DNA of 64,000 nt from UBA11524 sp963590165 (GCA_963590165.1 CAVANO010000015.1:70995-134994); one strand, 5' to 3'; shown: positions 17,985 through 26,779, counted from the first letter of the stretch. Numbers and translations are program-made. The notes: generated from the sequence alone by a model not told the origin.

Positions 17985-18764
17985 TCATTCCTCATCCGCT
18001 TTAGGCAATGTCGTTTGCGGCGGAACAATGCTCAGGTCAAGCTCATCCGTGGGCTTGGCCTTTTCCTCGCGTTTCGGCGGGAGCTGATGCACCCAGTCCT
18101 TCGGCAGCTCAACAGTCTTCTTTTTACCGAGCTTCTCATCCGTCAGCGTCACCACATCATTCCACTTCGCCAACAGAATCGGCAGCGACAGCCGCATCCA
18201 CCACCGCGGCGAATACAGCAGCATCATTCGCTTCTCCGTCCAGAGCTGCACACGGGCGATGTCCTTCCAAGCCAGTTCCTTTTCGCCGAGGATGACGCGT
18301 CCTTCCAAATCAGCCGTGTCCATAAGTGACGCCGGCTTACCGTGCAGGCGGATTTTGAGCTTCGTCGCGTCCGGCAGTACCGTGCGCACGTGAATGCCCT
18401 TGCTGTCTGCCACGCAGAACAGCTCATCGCGTCCGCCGAGGAGGAAAATCAGCAGCGTCAGCAAGGATGTCAGCAGGAGCAGCGCCGCCGCCGCGAGCAG
18501 AAATCCGCCTTTGATGAGGTTGACCACACCCGCGAATCCACCCAGCAGCAGCTCAATCAGCAGTCCGAGCAGCACGACCGCCGAAAGCACCGGTACGGCA
18601 ATGCGCATCACCTCGTTCCAGCTCATCCAGTCCGCCGCGCGGTTTCGAGGCATTGCCCATGCGATGCGCGCGGTATTTGCCGGCGGCGTTTTGCCGCAAA
18701 CCGGACACGGCTCACCGTCCGGCACATCGATGCCGCACTTCTTGCAGTAGCGCGTTTTCGCCAA
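17985..18764 (-). CDS. Zinc-ribbon membrane protein, unknown function
   Basis: A 259-residue protein not assigned to a named family. An N-terminal zinc ribbon (CKKCG at residue 8 and CPVCG at residue 20) is followed by two long hydrophobic helices (about 55-77 and 85-108), then a cytoplasmic beta-rich domain (about 112-215) resembling bacterial PH-like domains (KGIHVRTVLPDATKLKIRL) and a charged tail. It ends a four-gene minus-strand run and starts 18 nt after the dipeptidase stop. The PH-like reading is an impression only. Confidence 0.75.
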   Translation of the reverse strand: MAKTRYCKKCGIDVPDGEPCPVCGKTPPANTARIAWAMPRNRAADWMSWNEVMRIAVPVLSAVVLLGLLIELLLGGFAGVVNLIKGGFLLAAAALLLLTSLLTLLIFLLGGRDELFCVADSKGIHVRTVLPDATKLKIRLHGKPASLMDTADLEGRVILGEKELAWKDIARVQLWTEKRMMLLYSPRWWMRLSLPILLAKWNDVVTLTDEKLGKKKTVELPKDWVHQLPPKREEKAKPTDELDLSIVPPQTTLPKADEE

Positions 18765-18782
18765 TTTGTTTTCCTCCTGCAG

Positions 18783-19688
18783 TTATTTCAGGCGTTCAAA
18801 GTAGTTCAGCAGATTCTTGCCGCAGATGTTTTCGATCGCCTCATCCTGATAACCGTAATTGCGCAGCGCCGTCAGCAGATTCGGGATTTCACCCGGATGG
18901 CGCACATCGTCCGGCGACAGACTAATGCCGTCAAAATCGCTGCCGAAGCCGACAATGTCCGCGCCGCCGAGTTGACAAATGTGATCAATATGCTGGGCGA
19001 TGGTCACGCTGTCTGCCTTACTGTCCGGCGAGAGGAACAAGGGATAAAAGTTCACGCCGATGTACCCGCCGTACTGAATCATCGCGCGAATCTGGTCATC
19101 CGTCAAGTTGCGGACATGATCGCACAGCGCACGGCAGCAGCTATGGCTTGCCATCGGCGGACGTTCGCCCTTGGCAAACAAATCCCAGAAGCCTGCCTCA
19201 TTCAGGTGCGACACGTCAACGCTGATGCCGAGCCACTGCATCGCCTTCACGGTTTCAATCCCCTTTGCCGTCAGGTGCGTATCTGCATCGACTTCGGCAG
19301 GCGTCGCGAAATCGTTCGGATGATTCCACACGAGCGCACCGATGCGGATGCCGCGGCTCCGCCACATTTCGATGGCTTCCCTGCCCTTCTGGAACACCTC
19401 GCAGCCCTCCAGGGACAGCATGAAGGCGTTTTCGCCGATTTTGACAGTTGACGGATCATCGACCTGACGCAGTCCGGCATCCGTCATGATGTGCACTGCG
19501 TCGTATTCCGCCGCTGCAATCGCCTCATAGTCACCGTTGCTGCCGTCAGGACCGCTCCACAAGGCAAACGTCTGCAGGTTTACGCCGCCCTGACGAAGCC
19601 GTTCGGGGGTAATGTCCGTCTGTTCGAGGGTGCGTCCGCCTGCGCCGAGGCTGAAGAGCGTATCTGAATGCGTGTCTGCGATGAACAT
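18783..19688 (-). CDS. Membrane dipeptidase-like amidohydrolase (peptidase M19)
   Basis: A 301-residue zinc hydrolase of the renal dipeptidase family, which cleaves dipeptides, often including D-amino-acid ones. Metal ligands are recognisable as DTHSD at residue 5, the bridging Glu in SLEGCE, the His in VDVSHLN and ASHSC, and the Asp in GSDFDG. No signal peptide is present, so it should be cytoplasmic. It might recycle wall or food peptides. It follows the isomerase fusion gene by about 30 nt in a likely operon. Confidence 0.9.
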   Translation of the reverse strand: MFIADTHSDTLFSLGAGGRTLEQTDITPERLRQGGVNLQTFALWSGPDGSNGDYEAIAAAEYDAVHIMTDAGLRQVDDPSTVKIGENAFMLSLEGCEVFQKGREAIEMWRSRGIRIGALVWNHPNDFATPAEVDADTHLTAKGIETVKAMQWLGISVDVSHLNEAGFWDLFAKGERPPMASHSCCRALCDHVRNLTDDQIRAMIQYGGYIGVNFYPLFLSPDSKADSVTIAQHIDHICQLGGADIVGFGSDFDGISLSPDDVRHPGEIPNLLTALRNYGYQDEAIENICGKNLLNYFERLK

Positions 19689-19718
19689 GAGGACAGCTCC
19701 TTTTCATTGCGTAATAAA

Positions 19719-21212
19719 TCAGACAGAACTCGGACGAAGTCCGCGAAGTCCGCGAAGTCCGCGAAGTCCGCGGGGCATTGAGAGCGCGGCACGGCCGTTG
19801 CCGTTCACATGCATTTCCGGCACCGTATGCGGAATGTAGGCGCTTTCGCCCTTGCGCAGATGCATCGTTTTGCCGGCCATGGTGACGGTCAGTTCGCCGT
19901 CCAGCGCGGTCAGCAGCCCAAACGCGGTAATCTCCGGCAGCACAGCGCCGCCGTCTGCTTTCACAAGGTCGAGCGTAAAATATTTTTCATCCAGCACGCG
20001 GGCAACCGGTGCATCCGGCGCAGGAATCGGGTCGAGCGAGAAGGACAAATCCGTCACATCGAGTGCCTTCTTCAGGTGCAGTTCGCGGCGGTTGCCGTTC
20101 TTGTCCACGCGGTCCCAGTCGTAGAAGCGGTACGTGATGTCCGAGGACTGCTGAATTTCGTAAAGCATGATGCCTGCGCCGATGGCATGCACGCAGCCTG
20201 CCGGAATGAAGCACACATCACCCGGATGGACATTCACCCGGCGCAGCAACGGTGCCACGGCGGCACCCTGCTCGCAGGCATGCTGCAGCTGTTCGCGCGT
20301 CGTGCCGGGCAGGATACCGTACACCAGCTGACTGCCCTCGGGCGCGTCAAGAATCAGCCACGCCTCCGTCTTGCCGAGCTTGCCGTTTTCCTCGCGGGCA
20401 GCGTAATCGTCATTCGGGTGCACCTGCACGGACAGCGGTTCAGCAGCGTCAATCAGCTTGAGCAGCAGCGGAAATGGCTTTCCGGCGTACTCGCCCGCGA
20501 AATCCTCACCATATGTTGCAATCAGTTCGGGCAGCTTTACGCCGGCGGAATCGGTTGACTCCAATCCCGGAATGCAGGAAATTTCAAGGCTCTCACCGGT
20601 CGGCACCTCGTGAATGTCCTTTCCGTAGACCGTGCGCAGCTTCTCGCCACCCCACGGGGTGAGCTTGCCGCCGCGGAACGCCGGATGCATCTTCAGCGGC
20701 AGCAGCGGACAATCCGCTGTCAGGCGAAACTCCAGCGCCGTGAAAGCCTTGCCGTCCTTGCAGCATTCGCCGCAGACGCGCATGCCCATCCGCTGATACA
20801 GGCGGAGCGCCGGTTCATTGCCCGACAGTGTCCCGAAATGGAGCGCTGTGCAGCCCATGCCGCGCAGGATGTCCAGCACATCCGTCAGGATTTGCTTGCC
20901 GAGCCCCTGCCCCTGATGCGATGCGTCAAGGCACAAATGATGCAGCGTCCCCGGCACGCCGCCGAAAAGCCAGTCTGCCTCCCTGTAGACCGGTTCAACC
21001 TGCGTGTCGACCGCCACTGCGCCGATGATGACGCCTTTCTCCTTCGCGACGCACATCGTGCCGTCCGTCAGCTCACGCTTCAGGCTTTCTTCGCTGATGT
21101 CCGTGCCCCACGTCCACTGGTTGATGCCCTTTGCCGCCATCTCCTCCACCGCGCTGCGGTACAGCGCGCAGACAGCAGCAAAATCAGCCGGATTCCCCTT
21201 TGTCAGCAGCAT
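19719..21212 (-). CDS. manA: Fusion: GNAT acetyltransferase + class I mannose-6-phosphate isomerase
   Basis: A 497-residue two-domain protein. Residues 1-165 are a GNAT N-acetyltransferase with the acetyl-CoA loop ASHQGQGLGKQIL and the downstream LYQRMGMR. Residues about 170-485 are a cupin-type phosphomannose isomerase, interconverting fructose-6-P and mannose-6-P, with zinc ligands in VQVHPND, KTEAW and GCVHAIGAG. The two units are normally separate proteins; the junction (RLTADCPLLPLKMHP) is continuous with no stop or frameshift. The C-terminus RGLRGLRGLRGLRPSSV comes from a 9-bp tandem repeat. It probably supplies mannose-6-P for glycan precursors; the acetylation target is unknown. Confidence 0.88.
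   Translation of the reverse strand: MLLTKGNPADFAAVCALYRSAVEEMAAKGINQWTWGTDISEESLKRELTDGTMCVAKEKGVIIGAVAVDTQVEPVYREADWLFGGVPGTLHHLCLDASHQGQGLGKQILTDVLDILRGMGCTALHFGTLSGNEPALRLYQRMGMRVCGECCKDGKAFTALEFRLTADCPLLPLKMHPAFRGGKLTPWGGEKLRTVYGKDIHEVPTGESLEISCIPGLESTDSAGVKLPELIATYGEDFAGEYAGKPFPLLLKLIDAAEPLSVQVHPNDDYAAREENGKLGKTEAWLILDAPEGSQLVYGILPGTTREQLQHACEQGAAVAPLLRRVNVHPGDVCFIPAGCVHAIGAGIMLYEIQQSSDITYRFYDWDRVDKNGNRRELHLKKALDVTDLSFSLDPIPAPDAPVARVLDEKYFTLDLVKADGGAVLPEITAFGLLTALDGELTVTMAGKTMHLRKGESAYIPHTVPEMHVNGNGRAALSMPRGLRGLRGLRGLRPSSV
19736..19771 (-). repeat. Four perfect copies of a 9-bp microsatellite inside the 3' end of manA
   Basis: GAAGTCCGC (plus strand) is repeated four times without a mismatch. 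On the coding strand it gives Arg-Gly-Leu repeats that extend the isomerase C-terminus. The flanking GACGAAGTCCGCG matches the core of the interspersed repeat at 50.8 kb. Confidence 0.9.
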
Positions 21213-21265
21213 TGTGATTCCTCCCCTTTTGTTCCTGAAACCTGCTGTATATTGCGAAAACGGTC

Positions 21266-23047
21266 TTACACCGTTTCGTCCAGTGTGGTGTACATCGCGT
21301 AAAGGTGCGCGTACAAGCCGCCCTTTTGCAGCAGCTCACGATGCGAGCCCTGCTCTTCCACGCCCTTCTCCGTCAGCACCCAGATGCAGTCTGCGCCCTT
21401 GATGGTCGTCAAGCGATGCGCGATGGTGAACACCGTGCGGCCCTTCGCCAGCTTTTCGAGCGACTGCTGCACGATGTGTTCGCTCTCGTTGTCCAGTGCA
21501 GAAGTTGCCTCGTCCAGAATCAGAATCGGCGGATTTTTGAGGAACACGCGCGCAATGGAAATGCGCTGCTTCTGTCCGCCGGAAAGCCGGACGCCGCGTT
21601 CGCCAACATACGTGTCGTAACCGTTCGGCAATGCGGAGATGAACTCATGCGCACCGGCCAGTCTCGCTGCCTCTTCGACTTCCTCACGCGATGCGCCGGG
21701 CTTGCCGTAGGCGATGTTGTCCAGCACCGAGCCGGAGAACAGGTACACTTCCTGCTGCACCATGCCGATGGCTGCGCGCAGGCTCTTCTGCGTCAGCGTG
21801 CGAATGTCCTTGCCGTCAATCAAGATGCGTCCGCCGGTCACATCGTAGAAGCGCGGCAGCAAATTGCATAACGTCGTTTTGCCGGCACCGGACGGTCCGA
21901 CCAGCGCGATGGACTGTCCCGGTGCGACGGTCATGCTGAGGTCATGCAGCACCTCGGTCTCGTCATCCTTGTAGTGGAAGGACACATGGTCGAACGTGAC
22001 CTCGCCCTGCACATTCTGCAATTCCTTCGCGTCAGGCGCATCGGTGATTTCCGCCGGTGCATCCATAATTTCCAGGAAGCGGTCGATGCCGGTCATGCCG
22101 CGCTGGAACTGCTCGGTAAATTCAACAATCCGGCGGATGGAATTCAGCAGCACGTTCGCATAGAGCAGATACGCCGTGAAATCCGCCGCGGACAGCTGCC
22201 CTGCCTTGATGAACAGCGCACCGCCGACAACAATCACGATGTACATCAGCCCGTCGAAAATGCGGTTTGATGTGCCGAATGCCGCCATGACATGGTATGA
22301 CTGCGCTTTCAGGTCGAGGAACTTCGCGTTGCCCTCGGCGAACTTGCGCTCCTCAATCTCCTCATTGCCAAAGGACTTCACCACGCGGATGCCCAGCAGC
22401 GAGTCCTCCACCTGCGCGTTGATTTCACCGACCTGGCGGTTGCGTTCCTTGAATACGCGGCGCATCCGGCGGTTATAGTGCTTGGCGAAATACAGCATGA
22501 ACGGCAGCACGGCGAACATCATCAGCGTCATCGGCACATTCATGGTGCACAGCACGGCAAAGGAAACGATGATTTTCACCGCCGCGATGAGAAATTCCTC
22601 CGGACAGTGATGCGCAAATTCCGTGATTTCAAACAGGTCGGACGTAATGCGCGCCATAATCTGCCCGACCTTCGTATCGCTGTAATAGCCGAAGGACAGC
22701 TGCTGCAGATGATGGAACAGGTCATGGCGCATATCCGTCTCCAGCTTGCTGCCCATGATATGCCCGACAGACTGCATGTAGTAGTTTGCGGCAGCGTCTA
22801 CAATGCGAAGCAACAGATATAGTCCGCCCATCATCAGCACAAACGGTACCGTGATGGATTCGATATCATTCGTCGCGTGGCTCGTAATCGTGCGGACAAT
22901 CATCGGCAGCACCAGTTCGCACACCGTCGTGCAGGCGGCGCAGCACAGGTCGAACAGCATCGTTTTGCGATATTTGCGGAAATACGGCAGAAATCGCCGC
23001 ACAAGGACAGATGTTTTGAGCGTATTGCGCTCCTGAGGTGCTGCCAT
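21266..23047 (-). CDS. ABC exporter, membrane + ATPase (MsbA/LmrA-like homodimer type)
   Basis: A 593-residue half-transporter with six membrane helices (about 28-320) and a complete ATPase domain: Walker A GPSGAGKTT (about 385), signature LSGGQ, Walker B ILILDEATS with the catalytic Glu, and the AHR switch histidine. All active residues are intact, so it can function as a homodimer, unlike the degenerate exporter pair at the window start. It is the first gene of the minus-strand run ahead of the isomerase fusion (53-nt gap). GGAGGGAT precedes the ATG. The substrate is unknown. Confidence 0.92.
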   Translation of the reverse strand: MAAPQERNTLKTSVLVRRFLPYFRKYRKTMLFDLCCAACTTVCELVLPMIVRTITSHATNDIESITVPFVLMMGGLYLLLRIVDAAANYYMQSVGHIMGSKLETDMRHDLFHHLQQLSFGYYSDTKVGQIMARITSDLFEITEFAHHCPEEFLIAAVKIIVSFAVLCTMNVPMTLMMFAVLPFMLYFAKHYNRRMRRVFKERNRQVGEINAQVEDSLLGIRVVKSFGNEEIEERKFAEGNAKFLDLKAQSYHVMAAFGTSNRIFDGLMYIVIVVGGALFIKAGQLSAADFTAYLLYANVLLNSIRRIVEFTEQFQRGMTGIDRFLEIMDAPAEITDAPDAKELQNVQGEVTFDHVSFHYKDDETEVLHDLSMTVAPGQSIALVGPSGAGKTTLCNLLPRFYDVTGGRILIDGKDIRTLTQKSLRAAIGMVQQEVYLFSGSVLDNIAYGKPGASREEVEEAARLAGAHEFISALPNGYDTYVGERGVRLSGGQKQRISIARVFLKNPPILILDEATSALDNESEHIVQQSLEKLAKGRTVFTIAHRLTTIKGADCIWVLTEKGVEEQGSHRELLQKGGLYAHLYAMYTTLDETV

Positions 23048-23159
23048 GGGATCCCTCCTGTTGCGTTATGCCCCTATTGTACCACGAAGGGCAGTCCGTT
23101 TCAAGCGCTATCCAAACGTCTGCCGGCACATCCGCTCTTGTTTCTTCATGCCGAATCGG

Positions 23160-23188
23160 TTGCGCATCTGCTGAATTTATGCTACAAT
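23160..23188 (+). promoter_or_regulatory. Distal promoter upstream of nrdD, with overlapping palindrome
   Basis: TTGCGC, 17-nt spacer, TACAAT. The -10 overlaps an inverted repeat ACAATA-6-TATTGT (23184-23201), a candidate repressor site. NrdR boxes are AT-rich palindromes of similar size, but the match to NrdR is only suggestive. Confidence 0.5.
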
Positions 23189-23301
23189 ATACCCGTATTG
23201 TCTTCGGACGTTCGCGATCGATGTGCTGCTTCGCCTGCCCGATTGCGTCGGCAATGCTGTCGGGACTTTTCAGCATCCTGTGATTTCGACCAGATAGGGC
23301 A

Positions 23302-23331
23302 TTGACAAACATGCCTCTGATGGTGTATCAT
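23302..23331 (+). promoter_or_regulatory. Proximal promoter of nrdD
   Basis: TTGACA, 18-nt spacer, TATCAT, about 128 nt upstream of the start codon. The rest of the 410-nt gap between the ABC exporter and nrdD holds no convincing gene. Confidence 0.65.
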
Positions 23332-23458
23332 GACATTCGTTCATACCTATTCAGGCACAACATATTGAGCAGTTCCCGCATGACATGCACAAATTGTGCC
23401 ATGTGATGCGATTGGAAATATCATCCCACTCGGAATCGGTAAGGAAGGAAGACGGAGT

Positions 23459-25711
23459 ATGGGGATTGACAAAATCAGGAAGCGTGACGGACGCGAGGTG
23501 CCTTTTGAGGTCGACAAGATCGAACATGCGATTTTCGCCTCGTTCCAGGCGTCCGGCAGCGCGCGCGGTCACGAAACAAGCTGCAAGCTGGCTGACGATG
23601 TCGTCAAGCAGCTGGAGAACAACGAGAATATCAGCGCTGTCCCCAGCGTCGAGCAGGTACAGGACACGGTTGAGCAGGTGCTGATGCGCAACGGCTTCAC
23701 GCGCACCGCCAAGGCGTATATCCTCTATCGTGCCGAGCGCAGCCGCGTCCGCGAAATGAATTCCCGTCTGATGCGTACCTTCGGCGACATCGTGTTCAAG
23801 GATGCCAAGGAGTCCGACATCAAGCGCGAGAATGCCAACATCAACGGCGACACCGCCATGGGCGCGATGCTGAAGTTCGGCAGCGAGGGCGCGAAGCAGT
23901 ATTATGAGAAGTACGTCATGGATCCGCGCTTCGGTCAGGCACATATGGACGGCGACATCCACATCCATGACATGGACTTCTACACGCTGACGACGACCTG
24001 CTGCCAGATTGAGCTGAAGAGCCTGTTCAAGGGCGGTTTCTCGACCGGTCACGGCTACCTCCGCGAGCCGCAGGATATTACGTCCTATGCAGCACTGGCA
24101 TGCATCGCCATTCAGGCAAACCAGAACGACCAGCACGGCGGTCAGGCGATTGTTGACTTCGATTACGGCATGGCACCCGGCGTCAAGAAGACGTTCATCA
24201 AGCGCTACCGCCAGAATCTGTCCCGCGCGCTGGAACTTCTGCTGAATGACACGCAGTGCGACGCGCACGCGAAGTCAGCCGTCGATGCCGCAATCGATGC
24301 TTCCCTTCCGCCGATCCTTGCAGGCAGCGAGGACAGCCGCAAGCTGATTGCCGAGCAGCTCAAGCAATACACGAACGACGATGCTGTCATCAACCGGATC
24401 CTCGATTTCACGCAGGAACGCTCCGAGCAGGAAACCGATAAAGCGACCTATCAGGCGATGGAGGCACTCATCCATAACCTGAACACCATGAACAGCCGCG
24501 CCGGCGCACAGGTGCCGTTCTCCTCCATCAACTACGGCATGGACACGTCTCCCGAAGGACGGCTCGTGATGAAGAACGTGCTGCTCGCAACCGAGGCGGG
24601 TCTCGGCGGCGGCGAAACGCCGATCTTCCCCATTCAGATTTTCCGCGTCAAGGAAGGCATCAACTTCAACCCGGGCGAGCCGAACTACGACCTGTACCGT
24701 CTTGCCATCCGCACGAGCGCCAAGCGCCTCTTCCCGAACTTCTCGTTCGTTGACGCGCCGTTCAATCTGCAGTACTACAAGCCCGGTCATCCAGAAACAG
24801 AAATCGCCTACATGGGCTGCCGCACGCGCGTCATGGGTAACGTTTATGATCCCGACCGTGAGATTGCACCCCGCCGCGGCAACCTGTCCTTCACGTCCAT
24901 TAACCTGCCGCGCATCGCCATCGAGGCAAACGGCAATGTCGATACCTTCTTCAAGATTCTGCAGGAGCGCATGGAGCTTGTCATCGACCAACTCAACGAG
25001 CGCTTCAAGATTATCTCCCAGAAGCGCGTGATGAATTTCCCGTTCCTGATGGGCGAAGGCGTCTGGATTGACTCCGAGAAGCTCAATTGGGAGGACACCG
25101 TCGGCGAAGTGCTCAAGCACGGCACGATGACCATCGGCTTCATCGGTCTGGCAGAAGCGCTCGTTGCCCTGCGCGGCAAGCATCACGGCGAAGATGAGGA
25201 GAGCCAGAAGCTCGGCCTGCGCATCATCGGCGCGATGCGTGAATACACCGACCAAGTGTCCGCAGAGATGGGTCTGAACTACTCCGTTATCGCCACGCCT
25301 GCCGAAGGGCTGTCCGGCCGGTTCGTCCGCCTCGACAAGCAGCGCTTCGGCATCATCCCCGGCGTCACCGACCGCGATTATTACACCAACTCCTTCCACG
25401 TACCGGTTTACTATCACTGCAGCGCGTTCCATAAGCTGAGCGTTGAGGCACCCTATCACGCGCTGACGAACGGCGGCCACATCTCCTATGTGGAAATGGA
25501 CGGCGACCCGCTCAAGAACCTCGACGCGTTCGAGAAGATCGTCCGCTACATGCATGATATCGGCATCGGTTACGGCTCCATCAACCACCCTGTTGACCGT
25601 GACCCGCTGTGCGGCTATAACGGCATCATCGATGATACGTGCCCCTGCTGCCACCGCGGTGAGGCGACCCGCGTCACCGAGCGCATGAAGCGCATTCAGG
25701 TCGATGAATAA
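23459..25711 (+). CDS. nrdD: Anaerobic ribonucleoside-triphosphate reductase, lacking the C-terminal glycyl-radical motif
   Basis: A 750-residue class III ribonucleotide reductase, making deoxyribonucleotides without oxygen. An N-terminal ATP-cone (KIRKRDGREVPFEVDKIE, residues 5-22) is followed by the barrel core (DGDIHIHDMDFY, PFSSINYGMD, GCRTRVMGN) and the C-terminal Cys cluster DPLCGY...CPCC. After the cluster, NrdD proteins continue into an R-x-x-G-Y segment carrying the radical glycine; here the protein ends ...ERMKRIQVDE and stops. Neither other frame restores the motif, and a hairpin follows at once. The start is set by AAGGAAGG upstream. Activity therefore needs a radical domain from elsewhere, or the gene is inactive, or the sequence is in error. 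Confidence 0.9.
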   Translation: MGIDKIRKRDGREVPFEVDKIEHAIFASFQASGSARGHETSCKLADDVVKQLENNENISAVPSVEQVQDTVEQVLMRNGFTRTAKAYILYRAERSRVREMNSRLMRTFGDIVFKDAKESDIKRENANINGDTAMGAMLKFGSEGAKQYYEKYVMDPRFGQAHMDGDIHIHDMDFYTLTTTCCQIELKSLFKGGFSTGHGYLREPQDITSYAALACIAIQANQNDQHGGQAIVDFDYGMAPGVKKTFIKRYRQNLSRALELLLNDTQCDAHAKSAVDAAIDASLPPILAGSEDSRKLIAEQLKQYTNDDAVINRILDFTQERSEQETDKATYQAMEALIHNLNTMNSRAGAQVPFSSINYGMDTSPEGRLVMKNVLLATEAGLGGGETPIFPIQIFRVKEGINFNPGEPNYDLYRLAIRTSAKRLFPNFSFVDAPFNLQYYKPGHPETEIAYMGCRTRVMGNVYDPDREIAPRRGNLSFTSINLPRIAIEANGNVDTFFKILQERMELVIDQLNERFKIISQKRVMNFPFLMGEGVWIDSEKLNWEDTVGEVLKHGTMTIGFIGLAEALVALRGKHHGEDEESQKLGLRIIGAMREYTDQVSAEMGLNYSVIATPAEGLSGRFVRLDKQRFGIIPGVTDRDYYTNSFHVPVYYHCSAFHKLSVEAPYHALTNGGHISYVEMDGDPLKNLDAFEKIVRYMHDIGIGYGSINHPVDRDPLCGYNGIIDDTCPCCHRGEATRVTERMKRIQVDE

Positions 25712-25720
25712 CAGATCGTC

Positions 25721-25757
25721 AACACGCCTTCCTCTATCAGAAAGGGGAAGGCGTGTT
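25721..25757 (+). promoter_or_regulatory. Stem-loop between nrdD and nrdG
   Basis: Perfect 12-bp stem AACACGCCTTCC / GGAAGGCGTGTT with a 13-nt loop but only three T after it. It may act as a weak terminator or as an mRNA-stabilising element, giving less nrdG than nrdD. Confidence 0.6.
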
Positions 25758-25788
25758 TCACTAAATGGGAGAAAGGAAGTCACCCATC

Positions 25789-26298
25789 ATGAACATCCGC
25801 ATTTTCGGGTTGGCGGACGACAGCATCGTCGACGGCCCCGGCATCCGCTTCACGACCTTCGTGCAGGGCTGTCCGCACCACTGCCCCGGTTGCCATAATC
25901 CTGGATCGCATGATTTTTCCGGCGGCACCCTCATGGACACGGCGGACATTATCCGCAAGCTCAGCAGCAATCCCCTGCTGGACGGCTTGACGCTCTCCGG
26001 CGGCGAACCGATGTGTCAGCCTGAGGCATGCCTTGAGCTGGCGAATGCCGCGCATGCGCATCACCTGAATGTCTGGTGCTACACGGGCTTCACGCTCGAC
26101 GCGCTGCTCAAGGAGAATAACCCTGCCCGCATGGCGCTGCTCCGCGCGGCTGATGTACTGGTGGACGGACGATTCGAGTTGGCGAACCGTTCGCTGTCGC
26201 TGCTTTACCGCGGCAGCAGCAATCAGCGCCTGATTGACCTCAAGCAGACGCTTGCATCCGGCAGCATTGTCCTCTGGCAGCCGGAAAAATGGTGTTGA
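25789..26298 (+). CDS. nrdG: Anaerobic ribonucleotide reductase activating protein
   Basis: A 169-residue radical SAM enzyme that makes the glycyl radical on NrdD. The CxxxCxxC cluster motif is CPHHCPGC (near residue 28), followed by GCHNPGSHDF, and the GGEP SAM-binding motif lies near 66 (TLSGGEPM). The length is normal for NrdG. The start is the second ATG because AAGGAAG lies 9 nt upstream. Its presence shows that the strain expects a glycyl-radical partner, which makes the missing motif in the adjacent NrdD notable. Confidence 0.93.
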   Translation: MNIRIFGLADDSIVDGPGIRFTTFVQGCPHHCPGCHNPGSHDFSGGTLMDTADIIRKLSSNPLLDGLTLSGGEPMCQPEACLELANAAHAHHLNVWCYTGFTLDALLKENNPARMALLRAADVLVDGRFELANRSLSLLYRGSSNQRLIDLKQTLASGSIVLWQPEKWC

Positions 26299-26331
26299 TC
26301 ATATGCAATTCAAAAAAGGTGAAAAAAAGGC

Positions 26332-26360
26332 TTGACAAAACTCCGTCCGGATGATATAAT
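26332..26360 (+). promoter_or_regulatory. Consensus promoter of the tRNA operon
   Basis: TTGACA, 17-nt spacer, TATAAT: a perfect consensus. About 70 nt of leader precede the first tRNA; the leader has a D-arm-like GGTTCAGCTGG but no complete tRNA. Confidence 0.9.
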
Positions 26361-26431
26361 TCATACTTGTCAGCACGATGGTTCAGCTGGCAAGTCCCGG
26401 ACGGGGTCAGGCCTCCGATCGAGCGGCTCTT

Positions 26432-26505
<74 letters not shown>

Positions 26506-26510
26506 TATGT

Positions 26511-26584
26511 GGAGGATATAGTTCAGTTGGTAGAGCGCCAGATTGTGGCTCTGGATGTCGTGGGTTCGAGTCCCACTATTCTCC
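26511..26584 (+). tRNA. tRNA-His (anticodon GTG)
   Basis: Anticodon loop TTGTGGC. The extra 5' G (position -1) pairs with C73, the identity element of tRNA-His. CCA not encoded. Confidence 0.95.
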
Positions 26585-26628
26585 CTCCTTCTCTTGAGTG
26601 CTGCGGATGCGGCTTGAGCCTTCTGCGA

Positions 26629-26700
26629 TGGGGTGTAGCCAAGTGGTAAGGCACGGGACTTTGACTCCCGCATTCGCAGGTTCGAGCCCTGCCACCCCAG
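26629..26700 (+). tRNA. tRNA-Gln (anticodon TTG)
   Basis: Acceptor TGGGGTG/CACCCCA, anticodon loop CTTTGAC; CCA not encoded. A second glutamine tRNA (CTG) lies 1.8 kb away on the other strand. Confidence 0.96.
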
Positions 26701-26706
26701 CTTTAT

Positions 26707-26779
26707 GACCCATTAGCTCAGTTGGCAGAGCACTTGACTTTTAATCAAGGTGTCTGGAGTTCGAATCTCCAATGGGTCA
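26707..26779 (+). tRNA. tRNA-Lys (anticodon TTT)
   Basis: Acceptor GACCCAT/ATGGGTC, anticodon loop CTTTTAA; CCA not encoded. Confidence 0.96.

Noticed and set aside
22866..23312. Minus-strand ORF crossing the ABC exporter start into the nrdD upstream gap
   Set aside because: The part outside the exporter (about 23200-23280) has fairly gene-like codons, but the frame then runs through the exporter's N-terminus out of phase, with a poor ribosome site. At most a gene remnant.
26361..26431. tRNA-like sequence in the leader of the tRNA operon
   Set aside because: A D-arm-like stretch is present, but no acceptor stem, anticodon arm or T-arm can be formed.
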